A stretch of DNA of 64,000 nt, taken from contig JBGSJV010000194.1 of NCBI GenBank assembly GCA_041741535.1, positions 1 to 64,000 of the forward strand. Reading direction: 5' to 3'. Source of the stretch: M30B19 sp041741535 (GTDB taxonomy: Bacteria > Planctomycetota > Planctomycetia > Pirellulales > Pirellulaceae). The position numbers and the translations under genes were made by a program. The notes below the pieces were generated by a model. The model saw only the letters and a program-made list of their open reading frames with translations, was not told the origin of the DNA and searched no databases. The first letter of the stretch is position 1. Each line of letters starts with the position of its first letter. Shown piece after piece: positions 27,092-34,273 of this stretch.

Positions 27092-28939
27092 CTATTGGCA
27101 CGAAGTTGCCAAGTGCGAGTGCCAAGCTTGAAATGGGATGGGGGCATTGTTCGATTCGATTGAGATGGAGCGTTTGGGTCGGAGCTGATGCAGTTGGTTC
27201 AGCCAATCGTGGGGCGAGATCGTTTCCAATTGATCCAACAGATAATCCAATCGTCGATCGCCTTCTTGCTCGATGAGGAGCCGAGTGACTTTTTCCATGC
27301 AGTCCCCAAAATGTCCGGCTTCAAAATCGGTCAATGCTTGTGAGTACGAGCGTGCCGCTTGAACGTTCGCGTGATTGGGGTGTCGTTCCAATAGTTGATA
27401 AACTTGGTGGCTCTGTTCCATTCCGGGTAACCACGTTCGACACAATCGCAGTGTGAGGCAACGATCTTCGATTTGTTTGGCAGTTGATTCCGAGATCAGA
27501 ATCGGGACGCCAAATCGCTTGGTAGCGTTTTCCAAGCGGCTGGCCAAATTCACTTCGTGTCCCCGCGGACCGTACTTGAGTTTGCCTTGACTGCCCGAGT
27601 TCCCGACGTGAGCGACGCCCGTGTTGATTCCAATGCCAACCTGCAAGGGATAGGGAAGTCGGGACCGCCAGACTTGATTGACGGCTTCGAGATCATCCAG
27701 CATTTGCCACGCGGTTTGACACGCGCGCCAAGGATGTTCAGGCACAGCCACCGGGCAGTTCCAAAATGCTGCTAAGCCGTCGCCATAATAGTCGATGACC
27801 ACTCCTTGTTGGGATTGAATCGAGCAAGTCCAGCGATTGAGCACGTCTGCCAAAAGCTGATGGGTCATTCCTGGTCCAAGTTTTTCGCTCAAGGCGGAGA
27901 AACCACGCAGGTCAGCAAAGAGGACCGTCATTTCGCTTTGGCGACTGTCGAGTAGCTGTGGGTCACGCTCCAGCAGCGGCACAACTTGCGGCGAAAAGGT
28001 TTGCTCCAATAACACATGAGCCCGCGCGGCTTCTGCTTGGGCGTGCAATCGACGTGTGGCGGCAGAAATGGCATCCGCCACCAATCGAACAAAGTGAGCT
28101 TCCAACGGTCGAATACCGTGTCGCTTGTTGAATGAACTTTCAAACCGCACGGCATAGAGAACAGCCGTCACTTCACCGGTGTGCCCCAAAATGGGCGCTG
28201 CGACGACCCAATGAGCGTCTGGATTCTCGGCGGCGTCAAAATCATCACATCCCACGTGGTACCACAACTGGCGAGTTTCGGCGACCCGCTCGACAAGTTC
28301 GCGACGAAAGGCCAGGCCAAACTCCGGGAACGGCACATGACTGGCGATGATTTGCCATTCGTCTTCTTGTAGTTGCAGCAGCATTCCCATGTCCAGTCCG
28401 GCTGGATCAAAGGTGCACTGGACGGCGTGATCGTAAAAGGCTTGACTGCCAACCATGGAGGCTTGAAGTTGATTGAGGGCGTCGAACCATTGCACAAGGG
28501 TCGATGCGGCCGGCGCGGTGTTCATTCCTTTTTCGCGCTTGCTGGATTTTCCGTCCGCGTCGCGAGTCAGGACCTGGAGAGTACGGTCAAAGCTCCAATT
28601 GGTCCGGGAAGGCGTGATTGAAAGTCGGGTCTTACCAATCACCAACTGCACGGGAGTGGATAACGTTTGGCTTTGGCCTGCGTTGATTCGCCGACCACTT
28701 GGAAGCAGAATCGGTCGGCCGGCGTTATCAATTTTCACGCCACCACCGCTGGAAAGTGTCAGTGTCAATTGGGGACAATCCAACCAGCGGTCGTCGATGA
28801 TGATTCGTTGAATCGCGGGTTCGGGTACCTGGCCGACACCTGGTCCGGTTTCCATGCAATCGCCACGCAGTTCGTATTTCCCGGGCTGCAAGCAGAGTTG
28901 CCGATGTTGGTGGGGACTAAGCCAAGCAAGTTCGTACAT
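27092..28939 (-). CDS. Class III nucleotide cyclase with FHA-like and GAF-like domains
   Basis: Encodes 615 residues. An N-terminal region (about 45-110) has an FHA-like beta pattern, though the usual phosphothreonine-binding residues are not clear. A GAF-like domain spans about 150-300 and a short coiled coil leads to the cyclase domain (about 335-520). Catalytic features are the metal aspartates Asp343 (VLFADLRGF) and Asp387 (DYYGDGLAAFW), plus Asn464 and Arg468 in HEVNLASRLE. The enzyme should make cAMP (or cGMP; specificity residues not resolved) in the cytoplasm, probably controlled by a small molecule or redox signal on GAF. Upstream and divergent is an operon whose third gene carries a cyclic-nucleotide-binding domain. 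Confidence 0.88.
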   Translation of the reverse strand: MYELAWLSPHQHRQLCLQPGKYELRGDCMETGPGVGQVPEPAIQRIIIDDRWLDCPQLTLTLSSGGGVKIDNAGRPILLPSGRRINAGQSQTLSTPVQLVIGKTRLSITPSRTNWSFDRTLQVLTRDADGKSSKREKGMNTAPAASTLVQWFDALNQLQASMVGSQAFYDHAVQCTFDPAGLDMGMLLQLQEDEWQIIASHVPFPEFGLAFRRELVERVAETRQLWYHVGCDDFDAAENPDAHWVVAAPILGHTGEVTAVLYAVRFESSFNKRHGIRPLEAHFVRLVADAISAATRRLHAQAEAARAHVLLEQTFSPQVVPLLERDPQLLDSRQSEMTVLFADLRGFSALSEKLGPGMTHQLLADVLNRWTCSIQSQQGVVIDYYGDGLAAFWNCPVAVPEHPWRACQTAWQMLDDLEAVNQVWRSRLPYPLQVGIGINTGVAHVGNSGSQGKLKYGPRGHEVNLASRLENATKRFGVPILISESTAKQIEDRCLTLRLCRTWLPGMEQSHQVYQLLERHPNHANVQAARSYSQALTDFEAGHFGDCMEKVTRLLIEQEGDRRLDYLLDQLETISPHDWLNQLHQLRPKRSISIESNNAPIPFQAWHSHLATSCQ

Positions 28940-29260
28940 GACTTCTTATGGGTCGAAAACAATGGATGTGTCCGCTTCGCGACGCCTGAAGCGGTGGTTC
29001 ACTGCAAGGATAGGCCACGTCGAAGCAAAATGGCTGGACATCACCGAGGTTCGTCGCCTTGCGCAATTTAATTAAACTGCGGGATCGGAATATTCGATAC
29101 AATCCGAATAACCCGGTCATTGACCAGTCGACACGATCTGCCTGGCCCGAAGTATAAGAACTTTGCCTCTCCATTAGCCGATTTTACCGGACAGGTTCAT
29201 TGACGGTGGATTCAGCTGGGTTGAATCCGCGTTGGTGTCACGACACGGAAGTGCAAACAC
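28940..29260. other. Shared divergent promoter region of the cyclase gene and the redox operon
   Basis: About 320 bases. A 12-base inverted repeat (GTGTC, AC, GACAC at 29235-29246) lies 15 bases before the reductase ATG. It is not a classical CRP palindrome but could be an operator. A plain ribosome-binding site is not obvious. No gene seen here. Confidence 0.4.
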
Positions 29261-30592
29261 ATGGATTGGGCTATTGTCATCATTGGCGGTTTGCTAGTCA
29301 TGTTTTGCCTGACACAGCTATTCTTTTGGACATCGTCGGGTATCCAAAGGCAAGTAAACGAACGAAGTTACTGGCAGCTTCAGCGCCAATTATTGGTCGC
29401 GAAAATCCAAGCAGCGGAAACTCAGCGGCAACTGGCACAACAAACGTTGGTGTCGGCCGGTTCCGAATCGGCTGCCAGTCCGGAATCAGCGACCGCGTGG
29501 CGTGGATGGCGAAAATTTCGTGTTCAAAAGCTTGTGCGGGAGACTCCGACAACGACCTCCGTATACCTCGTTCCGCAAGATGGCTTGTCATTGCCCGAAT
29601 TCAAACCGGGGCAGTTTTTGACCCTGAAGTTCGCGCTGCCAGGTCAGTCCAACCCGCAGACCCGGTGTTACTCGCTTAGTGATGGGGCTCGCGCGGGGCA
29701 GCATTATCGCATTACGGTAAAAGACATTCACGGCAAGCCGCAAGCTCAGGGCGGGGTTTCACATTTTGTAAATTGGCAGTGGGCAATCGGTGATACGATC
29801 GATGTCAAAGCGCCGGGGGGCGATTTTTTCTTGGATGGTTCAAACACGGAACCTGCCATATTGTTAGCAGGCGGAGTGGGCATTACTCCACTGATGAGCA
29901 TGATCGAGACGGTTCTGCAACGCGGCGACCGGCGGGATATGCTGTTATTTTACGGGTTAAGGCATGGGGGCGAACACATCTTTAAGGATCGTTTGCGAGA
30001 ACTTGCGAGGCAGCACTCGAATATCAATGTTCTTAATTGTTACTCGGATCCAGAATCGGGTGAAGTTGAAGGACGTGATTATCATTTTCGCGGTCGAGTG
30101 TCTGTTGAGCTGATCAAGCGGGCATTGCCGGGACCAAACTTTCACTTCTATATGTGTGGGCCTGGGGCGTTCATGAGTAGTCTCTTCGAACAATTGCTCC
30201 AGTGGGGTGTACCGGAGGATCACATTCATTTCGAAGCTTTTGGGCCGGCGACCGTCACCTCGGCGTCAACTCGGGCTACATCGTCCACAAGTGACACAAC
30301 ACCCACAATGGCCCCTGGTGCTTGCCAAGTTCATTTTGCCCGCTCCAAGAAGATCGTGGATTGGACAGGGCAGGATTCGACGCTGTTGGATACCGCTCTC
30401 AAGAACGGCGTTTCGATGAGTTCGGGTTGTCGGGCTGGGCAATGTGGTTCTTGCCAAACCAAGATCCTCCGCGGCGAAGTGGCGTATCCGAAGGGACAGC
30501 CGCATGATGTCGAGGCAGGGCATTGCCTGCCTTGTGTTGCCGTACCCAAAACCGCTGGGGGTAGTGCTGGGGAGGTCGTTTTAGATGCGTGA
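29261..30592 (+). CDS. Membrane-anchored FAD/NAD(P)H reductase with C-terminal [2Fe-2S] ferredoxin domain
   Basis: Encodes 443 residues. One N-terminal membrane helix (about residues 4-25) is followed by a coiled linker and an FNR-type module (about 80-315): FAD motif RCYSLSDG, nucleotide-binding GGVGITPLMSM and MCGPGAFM. A Thr/Ser linker leads to a plant-type [2Fe-2S] domain with ligands Cys390, Cys395, Cys398 and Cys422 (GCRAGQCGSCQ then HCLPC). Such fused reductases shuttle electrons between NAD(P)H and an iron-sulfur or heme partner. The 3' end overlaps the next gene by 8 bases, so it is coupled with the tetraheme cytochrome. The direction of electron flow is inference. Confidence 0.9.
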   Translation: MDWAIVIIGGLLVMFCLTQLFFWTSSGIQRQVNERSYWQLQRQLLVAKIQAAETQRQLAQQTLVSAGSESAASPESATAWRGWRKFRVQKLVRETPTTTSVYLVPQDGLSLPEFKPGQFLTLKFALPGQSNPQTRCYSLSDGARAGQHYRITVKDIHGKPQAQGGVSHFVNWQWAIGDTIDVKAPGGDFFLDGSNTEPAILLAGGVGITPLMSMIETVLQRGDRRDMLLFYGLRHGGEHIFKDRLRELARQHSNINVLNCYSDPESGEVEGRDYHFRGRVSVELIKRALPGPNFHFYMCGPGAFMSSLFEQLLQWGVPEDHIHFEAFGPATVTSASTRATSSTSDTTPTMAPGACQVHFARSKKIVDWTGQDSTLLDTALKNGVSMSSGCRAGQCGSCQTKILRGEVAYPKGQPHDVEAGHCLPCVAVPKTAGGSAGEVVLDA

Positions 30593-31580
30593 TTTACGAT
30601 TTGCCAGTGCACTGCTTGCAATCCTGATGGTTACACTTTCAACGGTCAATGCACAGCCACCCCAATGCGATCCAACGAAAGTTATTGGCCCGATGCGGTG
30701 CGCCGCGTGTCATGAGAATGAAGTACGCGTTTGGCTGCAGACCCCTCATGCCAAAACGTTAGAGGATTTGCATCGTCGACCGGAAGCCAACGCAATCGCT
30801 GCCAAGATGGGTATTCGATCGATCAAGCGTGGTGACGTGTGTCTGGATTGCCATTACACCAGTCAATCGGTCGGTGATAAGAACCAGATCATCGCTGGTG
30901 TCTCATGTGAGTCTTGTCACGGAGCTGCCTTGGATTGGGTCACCTTGCACAACGATTACGGCGGGCCAACGGTTTTGAAATCACAGGAGTCTGCCGCTCA
31001 CCAAGAACAACGACGCGAAATTTCGATTGCGCATGGCATGCGAAATCCGACCAACGTGTATTCGGTGGCTCGTAGTTGTCTCCAATGTCATTCGGTCCCC
31101 AATGAAAAGCTGGTTAATGTGGGTGGGCACGGCGCCGGGAAACTCGAATTCGAAATGGTGAGTTGGTCCCAAGGCATCAATCGGCACAACTTCTTGCGTA
31201 CGGGAAACCAGAACAACGCCGAGAACACTGCCGAACAACTGAGAGTGATGTTTGTGGCCGGATTGATTGCCGACCTCGAATTTAGCACCAGGGCAGTGGC
31301 CCAGGCCACGGAACGTGGCACCTACGGATTGGCGGTTGCGCAACGGGCAGCGAACGTGGCGGTGCGGTTGAAGTCGATTCAAGATCAAATCAAGGATCCC
31401 AATTTGGAGTCAGCATTGGTGGCATTTTCACGAGCCGTTCTGAAAACCAACAATGAGGCCGAGTTGACTGCAATTGCGGATGAAATCCAGCAAGCCGGTA
31501 CCACATTTGCCCAATCCACCGACGGAAGCAAGTTTGCCGTTTTGGATACCATGATTCCGGTCAAATCCCAATACAAGTAG
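30585..31580 (+). CDS. Tetraheme cytochrome c (c554-like)
   Basis: Encodes 331 residues with a signal peptide ending near Val-Asn-Ala-Gln. Four CXXCH sites are at residues 39-43 (CAACH), 86-90 (CLDCH), 108-112 (CESCH) and 165-169 (CLQCH), spaced as in tetraheme c554-family proteins, with His residues between them available as distal ligands. The C-terminal 150 residues are helical without heme sites. It should be periplasmic and pass electrons with the multiheme partner encoded downstream. A substrate activity (for example hydroxylamine-type oxidation) cannot be inferred. Confidence 0.9.
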   Translation: MRDLRFASALLAILMVTLSTVNAQPPQCDPTKVIGPMRCAACHENEVRVWLQTPHAKTLEDLHRRPEANAIAAKMGIRSIKRGDVCLDCHYTSQSVGDKNQIIAGVSCESCHGAALDWVTLHNDYGGPTVLKSQESAAHQEQRREISIAHGMRNPTNVYSVARSCLQCHSVPNEKLVNVGGHGAGKLEFEMVSWSQGINRHNFLRTGNQNNAENTAEQLRVMFVAGLIADLEFSTRAVAQATERGTYGLAVAQRAANVAVRLKSIQDQIKDPNLESALVAFSRAVLKTNNEAELTAIADEIQQAGTTFAQSTDGSKFAVLDTMIPVKSQYK

Positions 31581-31649
31581 GTAACGACTGCCACATTCGC
31601 ACGCCTATCCCATTTTCCAACCCGTTTGTACACCCTCATCACTGATTGA

Positions 31650-33455
31650 ATGCTCATGTCCGCAACGGTCACTATCACGCATCGCCCGCAACGCTGGGAT
31701 CAGCCGTTTTGCGATTCGACTGCGCCAATGGACGTACGGACTTTGTTGGAACAACCGCTTTTTGCCGGGATGAACCCCCACGACTTTCCGAAGCAGATTC
31801 CCTTGGAGGGGATACTGCGCAATGATGCGAGAGTCGTGGATTTCGAGGACGGCGACATCATCATCCGCGAGGGCGACTATGGCAGTAGTGCGTTCTTGAT
31901 CTTGTCAGGAAATGTTGGCGTTGTCCTAAAGACGTTACCCAGTCGCATGTTGGGGCGTCCGGAGCGTCGGCAACGGTCCTTGGTGGAGTCGATCCGCGAG
32001 TGGTGGAACCGTTCACCCGTTGCTGAATCGCGTCAATCCAATAACTCGGGTAGCTCTCAAGAAGTTTCCTCGCGACGCGGGCGTGATGGTCAGGTCCGAG
32101 TCTATTTGCAAGACATTCCTCGGATTTTGGCGCCGACCGACATCGAGTCCATGAAGGCCGGAGAACTGTTCGGCGAAATGGCCGCACTAACCCGCAGTCC
32201 ACGGAGTGCGACCGTAATCTCACAAGGCCGATGCCGTCTATTGGAAATTCGTTGGCAAGGTCTGCGCGAATTGATGAAGTACTCGCCGCAGTTGCGGCAA
32301 TATACGGCACAACAATATCGTGAACACAGTCTCAAGGTTCATCTGCGTGAAACGCCGCTGTTGCATGGCCTCAGCGAGTACGCAGTCGACGCGGTCGCTC
32401 AGAACGTCCAATTTCAATCTTATGGCGATTTTGAATGGCATCAGCCGTTTCGCGAAGTGATTCGCCAAGACGTCAATCGGCAGATCGAGAGTGAACCCGT
32501 CATTGCCATCGAGGGCGATTACTTGGGCGGGCTGTACATGATTCGGAGCGGATTCGTTCGCGTTAGTCGGCGGCGCGGTGATGGGCACCACACGTTGACT
32601 TATCTGGGCAAGGGCGACTACTTTGGATTCTCTGAAATCTTGCAATATGCCAATTCGGGCGCCAGCGTTCCCTGGCAACATTCGTTTCGGGCCATTGGTT
32701 ATGTGGACCTGTTGCAAATTCCAACGTCTGATGTTGTGCAATATGTGCTGCCAAATTGGCCCAATCCCCAATTGGGAACAAAGCGTGGTCGCGAGAACGC
32801 CGATCGAATCCAGACTTCGCTTCCTGATCAACCCCAGGGGAAGTCACCGTTTTCGGAACCAAAGATCGATTTGTATGAGCCCTGGGCTCGGTCGGCCGTC
32901 CCCGTCCATGATGCGGCGCCCGAGCATCAGCAGCGATTGGAACAGTTTGTTCAATTGCGACTGATCAACGGCGAACAAGCAATGGTGATCGATCTCGACC
33001 GCTGCACTCGTTGTGACGATTGCGTGCGAGCGTGCGCGGAAACTCACCAAGGCAACCCTCGATTCATGCGCACGGGACCGGTCGTCGGGCATCATATGGT
33101 GGCCAACGCGTGCATGCATTGCACCGACCCTGTTTGTTTGATCGGTTGCCCGACTGGCGCCATTGGTCGTGAGCATTCGACCGGTGTGGTACAGATCAAT
33201 GACCAAACCTGTATCGGTTGCGGTACTTGCTCCCAAAGTTGTCCCTACGAAAACATTCGGATGGTGGAAATTTTTGATCCACAATTTCGGCAGCAAGTGG
33301 ACGAGCGTCAATTGCCGATCTTAAAGGCAACCAAGTGTGACTTGTGCGTTGATTATTCAGGAGGTCCGGCGTGTCAGAACGCTTGTCCCCACGACGCTCT
33401 GGTTCGAATCAACATGCGAGAAACGGATGTGCTGAGCCAATGGCTGGACCGATGA
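31650..33455 (+). CDS. Double cyclic-nucleotide-binding domain fused to a four-cluster [4Fe-4S] ferredoxin
   Basis: Encodes 601 residues from the ATG at 31650 (a second ATG at 31656 is possible). CNB domain 1 (about 38-230) has a phosphate-binding cassette GELFGEMAALTRSPRSATV with the conserved Glu176 and Arg186, so it could bind cAMP or cGMP; it also has a long insert at about 97-150. CNB domain 2 (about 235-370) has a degraded cassette (YFGFSEI, no Arg) and may be structural. The C-terminal ferredoxin part (about 440-590) has 16 Cys in four groups (452/455/458/462, 488/491/496/500, 521/524/527/531, 563/566/575/579), as in DMSO-reductase-type electron-transfer subunits. No signal peptide, so it is cytoplasmic. 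Overlaps the next gene (ATGA). Confidence 0.9.
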   Translation: MLMSATVTITHRPQRWDQPFCDSTAPMDVRTLLEQPLFAGMNPHDFPKQIPLEGILRNDARVVDFEDGDIIIREGDYGSSAFLILSGNVGVVLKTLPSRMLGRPERRQRSLVESIREWWNRSPVAESRQSNNSGSSQEVSSRRGRDGQVRVYLQDIPRILAPTDIESMKAGELFGEMAALTRSPRSATVISQGRCRLLEIRWQGLRELMKYSPQLRQYTAQQYREHSLKVHLRETPLLHGLSEYAVDAVAQNVQFQSYGDFEWHQPFREVIRQDVNRQIESEPVIAIEGDYLGGLYMIRSGFVRVSRRRGDGHHTLTYLGKGDYFGFSEILQYANSGASVPWQHSFRAIGYVDLLQIPTSDVVQYVLPNWPNPQLGTKRGRENADRIQTSLPDQPQGKSPFSEPKIDLYEPWARSAVPVHDAAPEHQQRLEQFVQLRLINGEQAMVIDLDRCTRCDDCVRACAETHQGNPRFMRTGPVVGHHMVANACMHCTDPVCLIGCPTGAIGREHSTGVVQINDQTCIGCGTCSQSCPYENIRMVEIFDPQFRQQVDERQLPILKATKCDLCVDYSGGPACQNACPHDALVRINMRETDVLSQWLDR

Positions 33456-34273
33456 TCGAACAATTCTGGCGACGTCGGTTGCGACACCTGACCTTGTTTC
33501 TGCTGCTGGCGGCCGTTGGCAGCTTGTGGCTGTATTGGCAGCGACAGAATCTGGGGCGAACCAGTTTCCCAAGTGGTTACATGTTGTTCGCGATCGTTTT
33601 GACCCTCGCAGCCTATCGCGTCCGGAAGCGCTGGCATTTCTTGCGGGGACTGGGTAGCAGTTCTGCGTGGCTGCACTTGCATATCTACTTGGGTTTTGCC
33701 GCATTTGGTTTGTTTTGGGTTCACATCGGTTTTCAATGGCCGCTGGGGACGCTCGAGCAAGTTCTCGCCACGGTCTTTATGCTGATTACCGGGAGCGGCT
33801 TCTATGGGCTGTACCTCACCCGAACCTATCCGAAGAAATTGACGGCCGTGGGCAACGAAGTTCTTTATGAGCAGATTCCAATTCAGCGGCGACATTTGGT
33901 TCGTCGCGCCGAAGCTTTAGCTCTGGATGGCAAGTATCAAACGGAAATTTTGATCGACTTTATCGACCGGCGCCTGATGCCATTCTTGACTCGGGGTCGA
34001 TCTTTTTATTACCTGTTGTTTCCGAATGGCGGGACGCGTCGGGCTTTGTTGACCGAAGTTGAAAACTTGAATCGCTATCTAACGTCCGATCACCAATCGG
34101 GAACCGTTCCGCTCAAACGTCTGATTCAAGACAAGGATGACTTGGATTTTCATTATGCCTTGCAAGGTCGTTTGAAGGGCTGGTTATTTGTCCATATTTG
34201 TTTGACGGGTGTTTTGATCGTCTTGGCGGGCTTGCACACGGTATTGGTTCATGTCTTTCAAGGGGGTGTTTGA
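33452..34273 (+). CDS. b-type heme membrane protein, quinone-side subunit
   Basis: Encodes 273 residues from the ATG at 33452, which overlaps the previous stop (ATGA); an ATG at 33440 is the alternative. Five hydrophobic segments are at about 12-30, 42-57, 73-95, 103-125 and 245-268. Candidate heme-ligand histidines lie in the third (His75, His77, His91) and last segments (His248, His262, His267). The layout suits a cytochrome b-like subunit that carries electrons between quinone, the cytoplasmic ferredoxin subunit and the periplasmic cytochromes. Not a standard cytochrome b family that I can name. The stop overlaps the following start (TGATG). Confidence 0.75.
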   Translation: MIEQFWRRRLRHLTLFLLLAAVGSLWLYWQRQNLGRTSFPSGYMLFAIVLTLAAYRVRKRWHFLRGLGSSSAWLHLHIYLGFAAFGLFWVHIGFQWPLGTLEQVLATVFMLITGSGFYGLYLTRTYPKKLTAVGNEVLYEQIPIQRRHLVRRAEALALDGKYQTEILIDFIDRRLMPFLTRGRSFYYLLFPNGGTRRALLTEVENLNRYLTSDHQSGTVPLKRLIQDKDDLDFHYALQGRLKGWLFVHICLTGVLIVLAGLHTVLVHVFQGGV

